Shown: positions 35,879 to 44,868, counted from the first letter of the stretch. The stretch: DNA of 64,000 bases from JACCTU01 sp963700495 (GCA_963700495.1 CAVOXT010000001.1:434001-498000), one strand, 5' to 3'. A program made the numbers and translations. Notes: a model not told the origin generated them from the sequence alone.

Positions 35879-36264
35879 GGACCCTCTTGGCGGCCGCGCT
35901 TGCGCTCGCTCTCGCACCGGCCGCGCTCGCGAGCGACCAGCACCCGACGCAGGCGGAGCTCGAAGGCGAGCTCGTCTGCCCGACCTGCCACACGACGCTC
36001 GACCAGTCGAACGCGCCGATCGCCGTCCGGATGAAGCAGTTCATCCGAACGCGGATCGCCGCCGGCGACTCGAAGGGCGAGATCAAGGACCAGCTCGTCG
36101 CCCAGTTCGGCAAGGGCGTGCTCGCCGCGCCCGAGCAAGAGGGCTTCGACCTGCTCGCCTGGGTGTTGCCGATCGCGGGACTGCTCGCCGGCGGGGCCGT
36201 GGTCACCGTGCTCGCCTGGCGCTGGACGCGCCGGCCCGAGGACGAGTTGCCCGCGCTCGAGTGA
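35875..36264 (+). CDS. CcmH-like cytochrome c maturation thiol protein
   Basis: 129 residues. A signal peptide (to about 19) is followed by the CcmH/CycL motif LVCPTCHTTLDQSNAPIA with the redox CxxC, a helical KQFIRTRIAAGDSKGEIKDQ region, GKGVLAAPEQ and a C-terminal transmembrane helix (about 93-113). It presents reduced apocytochrome for haem attachment. No CcmF or CcmE is in the window. It lies in an operon between the thioredoxin and CcdA genes. Confidence 0.88.
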   Translation: MRTLLAAALALALAPAALASDQHPTQAELEGELVCPTCHTTLDQSNAPIAVRMKQFIRTRIAAGDSKGEIKDQLVAQFGKGVLAAPEQEGFDLLAWVLPIAGLLAGGAVVTVLAWRWTRRPEDELPALE

Positions 36265-36947
36265 CCGGCCAGGTCGCGGCGGCGTTCTTCGCCGGAGTCG
36301 TGTCGGTCGCGGCGCCGTGCGTGCTCCCGCTCGTGCCGGGTTACCTCTCCGTCATCGCGGGCGGCTCGCCGACGCCGCGGCGCGTGCTCGCGGGGAGCGT
36401 TCCGTTCGTGCTCGGCTTCACCGTCGTCTTCGTCGTGCTCGGCGCGGGGGCGGCCGCGCTCGGGTCGGTGCTGCAGCCGGAGCGGCGGACCGAGGTCGCG
36501 GGCTTCCTGCTGGTCGTCTTCGGGCTCGCGTTCGCCGGCCTGCTGCCCTGGCCGGAGCGAATCGTCGCGCAGGGTCTGGTGGTGCGCGCGAGAAACGGCT
36601 CGAACGCGCTCCTCGGCGCCGCCTTCGCGGTCTGCGCGGCTCCGTGCGTCGGCGCGGTGCTCGGCTCCGTGCTCGTGCTCGCGAGCGCGAGCGGCACGGT
36701 CGCGAGGGGGATCGTGCTCCTGACCGCCTACTCGCTCGGCCTCGCGGGCGCGTTCCTGCTGGTCGGGGTCGCGTTCGCACGCGCGATGGTCGGCTTCCGC
36801 TTCCTGCGCGACAACTGGATCACCCTACGCGTCGTGAGCGGGCTCACCCTCGTCGCGCTCGGGCTGCTGCTCTTCTTCCATCGGGAGTGGTGGCTCTACG
36901 TCGGCCTCAGGCGCGTGCTCGACGCGCTCGGGCTCGGCGAGGTCTAG
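36261..36947 (+). CDS. ccdA: CcdA/DsbD-type thiol electron transporter
   Basis: 228 residues with six transmembrane helices. The two membrane cysteines are in VAAPCVLPLVPGYLS (helix 1) and CAAPCVGAVLGS (helix 4), the pair that shuttles electrons from cytoplasmic thioredoxin to the outside. It would reduce the upstream ResA-like and CcmH-like proteins. The end overlaps, tail to tail, the DUF309 gene. A PRR-rich cytosolic loop lies between helices 1 and 2. Confidence 0.93.
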   Translation: MTGQVAAAFFAGVVSVAAPCVLPLVPGYLSVIAGGSPTPRRVLAGSVPFVLGFTVVFVVLGAGAAALGSVLQPERRTEVAGFLLVVFGLAFAGLLPWPERIVAQGLVVRARNGSNALLGAAFAVCAAPCVGAVLGSVLVLASASGTVARGIVLLTAYSLGLAGAFLLVGVAFARAMVGFRFLRDNWITLRVVSGLTLVALGLLLFFHREWWLYVGLRRVLDALGLGEV

Positions 36948-37252
36948 CGGCGCGAGGGCCTCGGGGTGCGCCGCCGCGACCTGCGCGAGGAGCGACGGCG
37001 ACGTCGACGCTGCGGTGGTCGGGCGCGTACGGGCCGAGCCGGCGCGCCGCCTTGTCGAGCTGCCGCCTGCAGCCGACGAGGTTCCCGCGTCCGCCCTGGT
37101 ACCAGGCGACGACGACGTGGACGAGCCCCTGGAAGAAGTCGCGCTCGTGCGGCGTCGGCGGAGCGCCAGGCCTCCTCGAACTCCTCGTGCGCCTCGAAGT
37201 AGCGTCCGGCCCGAGCCAGCTCGAGGCCGTGGGCGAGCGCCTTCTCGATCAT
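36944..37252 (-). pseudogene. DUF309 protein, frameshifted
   Basis: The start MIEKALAHGLELARAGRYFE followed by AHEEFEEAWR is a clear DUF309 N-terminus. After about 37160 the frame turns Arg-rich, while the next frame gives the expected ERDFFQGLVHVVVAWYQGG and CRRQLDKAARRLG. A second shift near the end is possible. This family has no established function. TAACAC (rc of 37261-37266) lies 8 nt before the ATG. It marks the left edge of a dense indel zone. Confidence 0.72.
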
Positions 37253-37260
37253 GGGATGCA

Positions 37261-37270
37261 GTGTTACCCT
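37261..37270. promoter_or_regulatory. Overlapping divergent -10 elements
   Basis: In gtgttaccct the plus strand reads TACCCT (37265-37270), 6 nt before the GTG at 37277. The minus strand reads TAACAC (rc of 37261-37266), 8 nt before the DUF309 ATG. The two boxes share two base pairs, and only 24 bp separate the start codons. Confidence 0.4.
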
Positions 37271-37276
37271 CCGGCA

Positions 37277-37591
37277 GTGGCGACGATCCTGCTCTGTGGG
37301 GTCGACCTCTTCTTCCGGGGCAAGCTCGAAGCGCTGCTACCCGTGCACCATCTGATCACGACCGACAGCGTCGATCCGCCGGAGCTCGTGATCGCGGACA
37401 TCGCGCGGATCGATCCGAACGAAGTTGCCGACGCCTACCCGGACGTCCCGATCATCGGCTTCACGAATCACACCGACACGGCGGGGCTCCGGGCTGCACA
37501 GACGGCGGGCTTCGACCAGGTGCTGGCGAAGTCGGCGATGGTGGAGCGCATCGGCGGGATCGTCGACGAGCTCGTCGCCGACCCTCGCTAG
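37277..37591 (+). CDS. Degenerate receiver-like protein (104 aa)
   Basis: 104 residues with the alternating beta/alpha pattern of a receiver: ATILLCGVDLFF, VIADIARID at the phospho-acceptor strand, IIGFTNHTDT at the Thr strand and VLAKSAM at the Lys strand. The first acidic pair at strand 1 is missing, so normal phosphorylation is doubtful. It could be a pseudo-receiver used for protein binding. A likely leaderless promoter (TACCCT) precedes the GTG. Confidence 0.62.
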   Translation: MATILLCGVDLFFRGKLEALLPVHHLITTDSVDPPELVIADIARIDPNEVADAYPDVPIIGFTNHTDTAGLRAAQTAGFDQVLAKSAMVERIGGIVDELVADPR

Positions 37592-37604
37592 AGTGGCCGC
37601 CCCG

Positions 37605-37961
37605 ATGACGTACATCATCGCCGAGCCCTGCATCGACATCAAAGACCGCTCCTGCGTCGACGTCTGCCCGGTCGACTGCATCCACGAGGGCGAGCGGATC
37701 CTCGTCATCGATCCGGAGGAGTGCATCGACTGCGGGGCGTGCGAGCCGGAGTGCCCGGTCGAGGCGATCTTCCCGGAGGACGCGCTGCCCGACAAGTGGG
37801 AGCCGTTCGTCAAGATCAACTACGCGTACGGCGAGGGGTTCGACGTCGTGAACAAGCTCACGGACGAGTACGCCGACGGAGCACAACGTCCAGAATCCGC
37901 CGCTCGAGTAGCGCCGCTCGACGCAGGGCGCTGCCCCGTAGCTACGCTGATCCGCAGGTGA
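37605..37961 (+). CDS. fdxA: 7Fe-type ferredoxin, probable frameshift at 3' end
   Basis: The N-terminal 80 residues are FdxA: AEPCIDIKDRSCVDVCPVDC binds the 3Fe-4S cluster, and CIDCGACEPECP binds the 4Fe-4S cluster, with EAIFPEDALPDKW after. It is a soluble electron carrier. The last residues differ from the family: near 37878 one base seems lost, since the adjacent frame gives EHNVQNPPLE and a TAG at 37909-37911, a normal FdxA tail. TAGAGT (37589-37594) lies 10 nt before the ATG. Confidence 0.88.
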   Translation: MTYIIAEPCIDIKDRSCVDVCPVDCIHEGERILVIDPEECIDCGACEPECPVEAIFPEDALPDKWEPFVKINYAYGEGFDVVNKLTDEYADGAQRPESAARVAPLDAGRCPVATLIRR

Positions 37962-38597
37962 CCTCCCGGACACTCGACCACGTCGCCCTCTGGGTGGAGG
38001 ACCGGGACGCGATCGTCGCGTTCGCGATCGCGAACCTCGGCATGCACGTGATCGAGCGCACCGACCGATTCACGCTGATCGGCGCCGACGCCCGACGGTT
38101 CAAGCTGACGCTCTTCGTCGAGGAGGGCCCGCGCGAGCGAGGCGCGCTCAAGGACATCACGCTGCGGGTGTGAACGACGGCGAGGAAGGAACGCCGAGCT
38201 CGAGCTCGGCGAGGGCTTGACGGTGCACGTCGTCGGGCGCCGACCGAGGTCGAGTACGACCTCGACCACGTCGCGCTCTTCTCCGCCGACCCCGAAGCGA
38301 CCGCGGGCGAGTACCACTCGCTCGGCTTCAACGAGGCGAACGCGAGCGACGGCGTGCCGCGCGTCGAGCTCGGCGGCGCGTACGTCGAGTTCCACCGGGG
38401 TGACGCGACGGAGCCGGAGCGGCCGCTGCTGAACCACCTCGCGGTGCTCGTCGACTCGTGCGGACGACGCGAAGGAGCTGCCGGTGGAGGTCGCCGACGT
38501 CGTCGACGCGCCGAACACGTACGCGGTGTTCGTCTGGGGGCCCGAGCGCGTGAAGATCGAGTACGTCGAGCACAAGCCGACGTTCTCGCTCGTCTAG
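37958..38597 (+). pseudogene. Tandem VOC/glyoxalase-like protein, several frameshifts
   Basis: Two vicinal-oxygen-chelate half domains can be read across frames. The first begins LDHVALWVEDRDAIVAF and continues to LKDITLRV (stop at 38171). The second begins YDLDHVALFSADPEATAGEY and includes VPRVELGGAYVEFHRG, with the end VFVWGPERVKIEYVEH in another frame. Shifts lie near 38165, 38250 and 38455. The intact protein would be about 210 residues and might bind a metal for a lyase or dioxygenase-type reaction. TACGCT (37943-37948) is 9 nt before the GTG. Confidence 0.68.
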
Positions 38598-38601
38598 CGA
38601 A

Positions 38602-39619
38602 TTGCTCACGGTCGCCGGGGCCGGGATGGCCGGTCTCGTCGCCGCGGCGCGTGCGCGAGAGCTCGGTACCGATGTCACGGTCTACGAGAAGGGCCACCGG
38701 CCGGGCGGCTCGATGCTGCTGTCGAGCGGCGTCGTCTGGAAGCACCGGAGCTCGAGCAGTTCCGCGAGGAGTGTCCGCACGGCGACGAGCGGCTGCAGCG
38801 GCTCGTCTGGGAGCGGCTCGACGACGCGATCCTGTGGCTCGAGACGGCTACGGGCGTCCGTCCCGTCTGGGACGACACGAGGAACGAGCGGACGACGGGA
38901 CGGCGCTACGACCCTGCCGAGCTCACGGAAGCGCTCGTGCGAGCGGTCAGGCGGCGTGCGCCTCGGAGAGCCGTTCTCGGCGGCCGACACGCTGGTGCTC
39001 GCGACCGGCGGCTTCCCGGTTCGCCTCGCTCGCGAGTGGGGCGTCCCCGCTCGCTCGAATCCGTGGAGCGAGGGGGACGGCCTCGAGTACGCGCGAGCTC
39101 GCGGCGCCGGTTTGGCGGGCGACCTCGACGAGGTGTATGCCCGCGCGATGCCCGCGCCGCCGCGCGCGTTTCGGAAGAGGACTTCGTTCGGCTCTCTCAG
39201 CTGTACGGGGGCGCAGCGGTCCCGTCTGAACGAGCAAGGCGAGCGGTTCTTCGACGGCCCGCCGGCGTGGCACGAAAACGATCTGGCGCAGGCGATCGCA
39301 CGGCAGCCGGGCGGGACGGCCTGGTACGTCCTCCCGCGCGCTCGAGCTCGAGTCGGAACGGGTGCGGGCGGCACGAGACGCGGGCGGGACGGTCGTGGTC
39401 GAGGACGACGTCGTTCGCGTGCACGTCGTCGCCGGCGTGACGCACACGCTCGGCGGTCTCCGCGTCGACGAGCGTGCACGCGTGCTCCGTGCGGACGGCG
39501 AGCCGATCGACGGGCTGTACGCGGCGGGCGTGGACGCCGGCGGCATCGCGAGCGGCGGCTACGCGAGCGGGCTCGCCCAGGCGCTCGTCCTCGGGCTCGC
39601 CTGCAGCGGAGACAGCTAG
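38602..39619 (+). pseudogene. FAD-dependent oxidoreductase, multiple frameshifts
   Basis: The N-terminus is a flavoprotein dinucleotide fold: VAGAGMAGLVAAARARELG, then VYEKGHRPGGSMLLSSG. Further pieces in changing frames give ERLDDAILWLETATGV, ADTLVLATGGFPVRLAREWG, EGDGLEYARARGAG and the end IDGLYAAGVDAGGIASGGY, typical of the FAD_binding_2 (fumarate-reductase/KSTD-like) family. At least five indels are needed (near 38748, 38950, 39172, 39225 and 39340). The substrate cannot be told. The TTG start is tentative. Confidence 0.7.
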
Positions 39620-39792
39620 CCGGTAGAGAACGCGCAGACCCGGTCGTCGCCGGGCAGCGGCGAGACGCCGAGCTTCGTGATCTCGAGGCTCTTGTCGTCC
39701 AGCTCGATGCGCTCGCCGGGCTTCGGCGGCTCGCCCTCCAGCTCGCGCAGCTGGTAGCCGGTCGGCGTCCAGACGAAGAGCACGTAGGTCAT
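39616..39792 (-). CDS. 58-residue conserved-looking small protein
   Basis: The frame reads MTYVLFVWTPTGYQLRELEG and continues with PPKPGERIEL, ITKLGVSPLPGDDR and a stop. It is soluble, with hydrophobic beta-like start and codon use of a real gene. It lies 12 nt after the sensor-kinase stop on the same strand and overlaps the FAD gene end. Function unknown; it may be a small partner of the two-component pair. Confidence 0.5.
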   Translation of the reverse strand: MTYVLFVWTPTGYQLRELEGEPPKPGERIELDDKSLEITKLGVSPLPGDDRVCAFSTG

Positions 39793-39804
39793 CGGCGCGG
39801 AATC

Positions 39805-41004
39805 CTACTGCGTCGCGTAGGGAGGGAGCGAGACGCGTACGGTCGTGCCGCCGTCGTCCGGCCGCTGCTCGACCTCGAAGCCGGCGTTCAGCGTCCGTGC
39901 TCGCTCCGAGAGCTGGTCGAACGTCGAACGGCGCCGCTCCCGGGGCGCATCGTCGGCGATCTCGGTGAGCAGACCGCCGTCCGGCCTGCGCGTGACCACG
40001 ATGGACATGCGAGTCGGCGGTCCGCGGCGGATCGAGGCGGACGTCGCCTCGCGGATGATCTGGTAGAGCGCCGCCTGCGTCTTCTCGCCGAGCGTCTCCG
40101 CCGCCTCGACGTCGACGTCGATCTGGAGCTCGTGCTCGAGCCCGATCTGCTGGGCCAGGGCCTTCACCGCAGGGCCGAAGCCCTGGTCTCGCAGCACGAC
40201 CGGCTCGAGGTTGAACGAGAGGTCGCGGAGCGCGCGGATCGTCTCGCGGTGCCGCGCGCAACACCTTCTCCATCACGGGGAGCGCGTCGGGCGAGACCGA
40301 GTCCCGGACGGAGTCGAGCATCAGCGCCATCCCCGCCATCGACTGCACGGGACCGTCGTGGAGGAAGAGCGCGAGCCGGCGCCGCTCCTCCTGTTCCGCC
40401 GAGACGATCTGCTCCGACAGCCGGGCGCGCTCGGCCTCGCGGATCTTCGCTTCCTCGAGCAGCCTCGCGTTCTCGCTCTCGCGCGCCGCGAAGTCGGCGA
40501 GCACCGTCGCGCGCGCGACGTCTGCGCGAGCGAACGAGCGTCCGCGCACCAGGTGCATCGCAGCCGATGTGGTGGTCGCGGACGCGCAGCGGCACGAGGA
40601 TGCCCCGGCGACCGTTCGCCGAACGTGCCGGCGCTTCATCCGGAGCGAGCAGCGTCGCCTTCGCATCGAACAGCCGCTCTGCCTCGATGCGCGCGCGCTC
40701 GAGCACCGCGTCGTGCCCGCCGGGCGCCGCGATCGCGTGCATCGACTCGATCAGCGCCTCGAGGAAGAGCGCCTGTCCGGCGAGCTCGCTCCTCGATCTG
40801 CCGATGACGCTCGCGCTGCGTGACGATCAGGTAGACCGCGACGAGCGCGAGCGCCGTGATCGCCGCGAGCAGGCGGAGCGCGCTGAGGAGCGTCACCCCG
40901 GAGGTCGCATAGAGAATCGCTGCGGCGGCCGCGAGCAGCGCGGCAGCGACCAGCAGGCCGGTCCTAATCGATGATCGCTTCGCGAAGCGCAATTGCCACC
41001 GCAT
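39805..41004 (-). pseudogene. GAF sensor histidine kinase (NarX/DesK type), frameshifted
   Basis: Three pieces join in order. Two transmembrane helices (about residues 16-62) are followed by a GAF-like region (HAIAAPGGHDAVLERARIEA, GILVPLRVRDHHIG) and the HisKA_3 dimer domain with phospho-His in LALFLHDGPVQSMAGMAL. The ATPase end reads AALYQIIREATSASIRRG, then VEQRPDDGGTTVRVSLP. Frames change near 40795, 40563 and 40258. The ATPase lacks a normal N-box Asn and GxG boxes. It follows the response-regulator gene, overlapping by 41 nt. Confidence 0.75.
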
Positions 41005-41617
41005 GCGTCCGCGTGTCCGCTTCGAGCTTCGCCAGGATGTGGCGGACGTGGCTCTTCACCGTCTCCTGGCTGATGAAGAGCTTCGCGGCGACGTCGGCGT
41101 TCGACATCCCGTCCGCGAGGAGCTGCAGGATCTCGCGCTCCCGCCCGGTCAGCATGTCGTCCTTGTCCTTGCCGGAGAGGAACGCGGGCATCAGCGCCGG
41201 GTCGACGTATCCCTCGCCCCCGGCGACCTTCTCGATCGCACGAAGCAGGGTCTGGTGCGGGGCCTCCTTGAGGATGTAGCCCTTCGCACCCGACTCGAGA
41301 CCCCGGCCGAGCAGCGAGCGCTCGCTGTACGCCGTGAAGATCAGCACCGACGGTGCCGGGAAGCTTCTCGGTCAGGATCTTCGTCGCCTGGAGGCCGTCC
41401 ATCCCCGGCATCCGGACGTCCATGATCACGACGTCGGGCCGGCGGCGCTCGGCGAGCGCAACGGCGCTCGCGCCGTCAGAGGCCTCGCCGATCACCCGGA
41501 TGTGCGGCGCCCGCGAGAGCGAGAGGCGCAGCCCTTCCCGTACGACCTCGTGGTCGTCGACGATCAGGCACGTGATCTCGCGCGGGGAGTCGCTGTTCGA
41601 GGAGGAAGAGGCTTCAC
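40964..41617 (-). pseudogene. LuxR/NarL-family response regulator, frameshifted
   Basis: The receiver has CLIVDDHEVVREGLRLSL, phospho-acceptor DVVIMDVRMPGMDGLQ and, in the next frame, VLIFTAYSERSLLGRG with GYILKEAP. The LuxR HTH reads LTGREREILQLLADGMSNAD followed by VAAKLFISQETVKSHVRHIL. An extra C in the cttcccggc tract (about 41355) breaks the frame; removing it gives KLPAPSVLIFTAYS. The GTG start near 41617 requires one more shift near 41580. It pairs with the downstream sensor kinase. Confidence 0.78.
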
Positions 41618-41662
41618 AGCGGTTTGCGGATTTAGGTGGGAAGGGGGTCGGCGGCGTGGACG

Positions 41663-42566
41663 TCAGAGCGCGAGAGCGAGTTGCTCAGGCGGCCGCTCCG
41701 GCCGAATCCGGTTCACGCGGCGGTCTGCGATCTCGAATTCGCGGGCGAGCTCGGCCACCTGCGCCGCGGACGGGCCCCGTCTCGCCCGGCCGGCAGATAC
41801 GCGCGGCCGGCGTAGAGCTCCTCGTAGAGCGGGACCAGTGCTCCGGCCAGTCCTCGGCGAGGTGCGCGAGGAAGTGCTCCCGCGTCCCGGGCCGCAGGAA
41901 GAGCACGTTCGCCCAGACTCCCGTCGCGCCGGCCTCGCGCGCCGCGCGGACGACCTCCGTGCAGCTGCTCGGGTCGGTCCGAGATGCCCGGGAGGATCGG
42001 TGCCATCGCGACGTTCGCCTTGATCCCGGCTGCCACGAGCTCCTTCAGCGCTCGCAGCCGCTGGCGCGGGTGGGCGGTGGACGGCTCGGTCCTGCTCCAG
42101 ACCTCCTCGTCGAGCGTCGGGACCGAGAACGACACCGACACCGGCGCGTGCCTCGCCGCCTCGACGAGCACGTCGATGTCGCGGACGATCATCGGCCCGC
42201 GCGTGATGATCGAGAACGGGTTCGACGCCTCGGCCAGCACCTCGAGACATGCTCGGGTCAGCTTGTAGCGGCCCTCGGCGGGCTGGTACGGGTCGGTCGC
42301 GGCACCGATCGTGATCGGCTCGCGCGCGCCACGACGTCCGCCCGAGCTCGCGCGCGCAGCACCTCGGCGACGTTGATCTTGACGCGGATCGACGTGCCGT
42401 AGCGGTCGTCCGACGGCCGCTCGGCGCGCTGCTCGAACGCCCTGACGTAGCAGAACGTGCAGCGGTGGACGCAGCCCATGTAGGGGTTGAGCGACCACTT
42501 GAACGCCATGCCGCGCACGCGGTTGAGCGCCGCCTTGCACGGCTCCTCGCGATACTCGACCCGCAC
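41663..42566 (-). pseudogene. Radical SAM protein (Rv2578c/SPL-like), multiple frameshifts
   Basis: The N-terminal piece has MGCVHRCTFCYVRAFE, a CxxxCxxC-type 4Fe-4S cluster site for SAM cleavage. The next frame gives ITIGAATDPYQPAEG, FSIITRGPMIVRD and SVSFSVPTLDEEVW; another gives VLFLRPGTREHFLAHLAEDW; and the end has AREFEIADRRVNR. This order matches the Rv2578c-like radical SAM family related to spore photoproduct lyase. At least four indels are needed (near 42335, 41975, 41860 and 41790). GTG 42566 was preferred because TATAGT (rc of 42573-42578) lies 6 nt upstream; ATG 42584 is the alternative. Confidence 0.75.
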
Positions 42567-42572
42567 ATGGCC

Positions 42573-42580
42573 ACTATAGA
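42573..42580. promoter_or_regulatory. Symmetric bidirectional -10 (ACTATAGA)
   Basis: The plus strand reads TATAGA (42575-42580), 4 nt before the MBL ATG at 42585. The minus strand reads TATAGT (rc of 42573-42578), 6 nt before the radical SAM GTG. The core CTATAG is palindromic, so one AT-rich island seems to drive both genes. Confidence 0.5.
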
Positions 42581-42584
42581 ACAT

Positions 42585-43507
42585 ATGTTCGATGGGCTCG
42601 CCCGGCTGACGCTGCCGCTGCCGATGCGTCCGAGCCACGTCCACTGCTACCTGCTCGAGGGCGACGACGGCTGGACGCTCGTCGACACGGGCCTCGCGCT
42701 GCCCGAGTCGGACGAGATCTTCGCCGCGGTCGCGAACGAGCTGCACGTGGCCCGAATCGTGATCACGCACTTCCATCCCGACCACGTCGGCGGAGCCCAG
42801 CAGGCGGCACGCGCCGACGGGCGCGCCTGTCCATCAGGGCGAGCTCGACTACGAGCAGTGCGTGCACGTGTGGGGGAACGACGAATGGCCGCAGGTGATC
42901 GCCGACTGGTTTCTCCTGAACGGCGTACCGCCGAAGGTTGCGAACGAGCTCCTCGAGGCCGGCTCCATCTACGCGCCGTTCATCCGCTACGTCCGCGATC
43001 CGGAGCGACTGCACCCAGGGAGACACGATCGCCGGCTGGGAGGTGATCGCGACGCCGGGTCACGCGGACGGGCACCTCGGTCTCGTCCGCGACGGCGTCC
43101 TCGTCGCAGGCGACCACCTGCTGCCGACGATCACGCCGGCCGTCGGGCTCTATCCGGACTCGCGCCCCGATCCCCTCGGCGACTACCTCGAGACGCTCGA
43201 GCGGACCGCGGCGCTCGGGGTCCACCTCGCCCTGCCCGGGCACGGTGAGCCGATCGCCGACCCGAGCGCCCGCGCCCGTGCGATCCTCGAGCACCACCGT
43301 GAGCGCCTGGAAGAGACCGCCGACGCGCTCGGCACGGAGCCGCTCACGGGATACGACGTCTCGTACCCGCTCTTCGGCGCCGACCTCAACCCGTCGGCGC
43401 GCCGTTTCGCGGTCGCGGAGACGCTCTCGCACCTCGAACGGCTCGTTCGTGAGGGGGGCGCCCAGCGCCACGACGACGGCGGGGTCGTTTCCTATACTGG
43501 TTCGTAG
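42585..43507 (+). pseudogene. MBL-fold metallo-hydrolase, two frameshifts
   Basis: The start piece has HCYLLEGDDGWTLVDTGLAL and the zinc motif THFHPDHVGG. The middle frame gives CVHVWGNDEWPQVIADWFL; the last frame gives IAGWEVIATPGHADGHLG, LVAGDHLLPTITP and LALPGHGEPI. Shifts lie near 42820 and 43018. The intact protein would be about 305 residues, a glyoxalase II-like hydrolase with a C-terminal helical extension (LEHHRERLEETADALG). The ATG at 42585 follows directly on the alternative ATG of the opposite gene (CATATG). Confidence 0.8.
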
Positions 43508-43558
43508 CTTGGACGACGAGCAACCGCCTAGTACCCACGCCCCGGAGAGCGGGGCGTG
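43493..43558 (+). promoter_or_regulatory. Promoter and start-codon hairpin of CNNM gene
   Basis: TATACT (43493-43498) is the best -10 match in this area, within the end of the MBL gene. About 40 nt into the predicted leader, CACGCCCC (43536-43543) pairs perfectly with GGGGCGTG (43551-43558). That second arm contains the GTG start codon (43556-43558). The hairpin could block initiation. Confidence 0.45.
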
Positions 43559-44863
43559 AGCGATCTCCTTCGCATCATCGTCGTCGTTCTCCTCGTGCTG
43601 GGGAACGCGTTCTTCGTCGCGGCCGAGTACGCGCTCGTCACCGCCAGGCGCACGAGGCTGATGGAGCTCGCGCATCGGGGCAGTCTTCGGGCTCGGGTCG
43701 CCCTGCGGATCATGGACAGTCCGGTCCGTTTCATCGGGACGGTCCAGCTCGGGATCACGGCGTTCTCGATCGCGCTCGGTGCGGTCGGCGAGCCGCTCAT
43801 CGAGCACTTCCTCGATCCCGTGCTGGCGACGGGAGTCTCGTTCGTCCTCGCGTTTCTGATCGTGACCTACCTCCACGTCACCTTCGGCGAGCTCGTGCCC
43901 AAGGCGGTCGCGCTGACGAAGAACGAGAGCACGGCGCTCTGGGTCGCCTTGCCTGTCGAGGCGGTCTACCTCGCGACGTATCCGATCGTCTGGTTCCTCC
44001 AGACCTCGTCGAACGTGTTCACGCGGCTGTTCGGGATCGAGCCGGCGCCGGCGGGAGTGGTTGCCCACACCGAGCAGGACATTCGAATGATCGTCGCAGT
44101 CGCCGAGGACACGGGCGTCATCCAGGAAGCCGAGGAGGAGATGCTCTACAAGGTTTTCGACTTCGCGGGCAAGGAGGTGCACGAGGTGATGGTCCCGCGG
44201 CCGGAGGTCGTGGCTCTCTCCGTCGACCTTCCGCCCGAGGAGTGTCTCGCGGCGGTCGTCGACTCGCCGTACACGCGCTACCCCGCGTACAAGGGCTCCG
44301 TCGACAACATCGTCGGGATCCTCCACGTGCGCGACCTCTTCTCCGCCCTGAACGACCGTGGGATCGCGAACGTCAGCATCGAGGAGCTGTTGCGCCCCAC
44401 CTTCGTCGTCCCGGAGACGAAGGACCTCGCGGCGCTCCTCGCGGACTTTCGCCGGACGAAGAACCACATGGCGATCGTGGTCGACGAGTACGGCGCGATG
44501 CAGGGGCTCGTCACGCTCGAGGACGTACTCGAGGAGATCGTCGGCGAGATCGAGGACGAGTTCGACCTTCCCGACGAGGCCGTCGAGCGCGTCGACGAGT
44601 CGACGATCCGAATCGGCGGCACGTTCTCGATCGACGACTTCAACGAGGAGTTCGGGACGGAGCTGCCGCAGGAGGACTACTACACCATCGCCGGCTTTGT
44701 CTTCGGGAAGCTCGGCCGTGCGCCCGAGGAGGGCGACGAGGTCGCGCACGGAAACGTGCACTTCCGGGTGCTCGAGGTCGAGGGCTCGCGGATCGAGCGG
44801 CTCGAGGTGCAGTGGCTGCCGCCCGCCGACGAGCCGGAAGAGCCGCTCGCCGCGCAGGGCTAG
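43556..44863 (+). CDS. CNNM/HlyC-CorC family membrane transporter with CBS pair
   Basis: 435 residues. An N-terminal DUF21/CNNM membrane domain (about 1-195) starts LLVLGNAFFVAAEYALV and includes FGELVPKAVALTKNE. A CBS pair follows (about 215-340; VMVPRPEVVALS, RYPAYKGSVDNIVGILHVRDL, IVVDEYGAMQGLVTLEDVLE) and then a CorC_HlyC domain (about 350-425). These proteins mediate Mg2+ or Co2+ efflux, with CBS sensing of Mg-ATP. A hairpin covers the start codon. The TAG stop touches the IS481 target duplication. Confidence 0.93.
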   Translation: MSDLLRIIVVVLLVLGNAFFVAAEYALVTARRTRLMELAHRGSLRARVALRIMDSPVRFIGTVQLGITAFSIALGAVGEPLIEHFLDPVLATGVSFVLAFLIVTYLHVTFGELVPKAVALTKNESTALWVALPVEAVYLATYPIVWFLQTSSNVFTRLFGIEPAPAGVVAHTEQDIRMIVAVAEDTGVIQEAEEEMLYKVFDFAGKEVHEVMVPRPEVVALSVDLPPEECLAAVVDSPYTRYPAYKGSVDNIVGILHVRDLFSALNDRGIANVSIEELLRPTFVVPETKDLAALLADFRRTKNHMAIVVDEYGAMQGLVTLEDVLEEIVGEIEDEFDLPDEAVERVDESTIRIGGTFSIDDFNEEFGTELPQEDYYTIAGFVFGKLGRAPEEGDEVAHGNVHFRVLEVEGSRIERLEVQWLPPADEPEEPLAAQG

Positions 44864-44868
44864 CTAGG

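Noticed and set aside
42980..44761. 593-residue minus-strand frame over the CNNM gene
   Set aside because: Asp/Arg/Val-rich shadow with no domain; the plus-strand protein is canonical.
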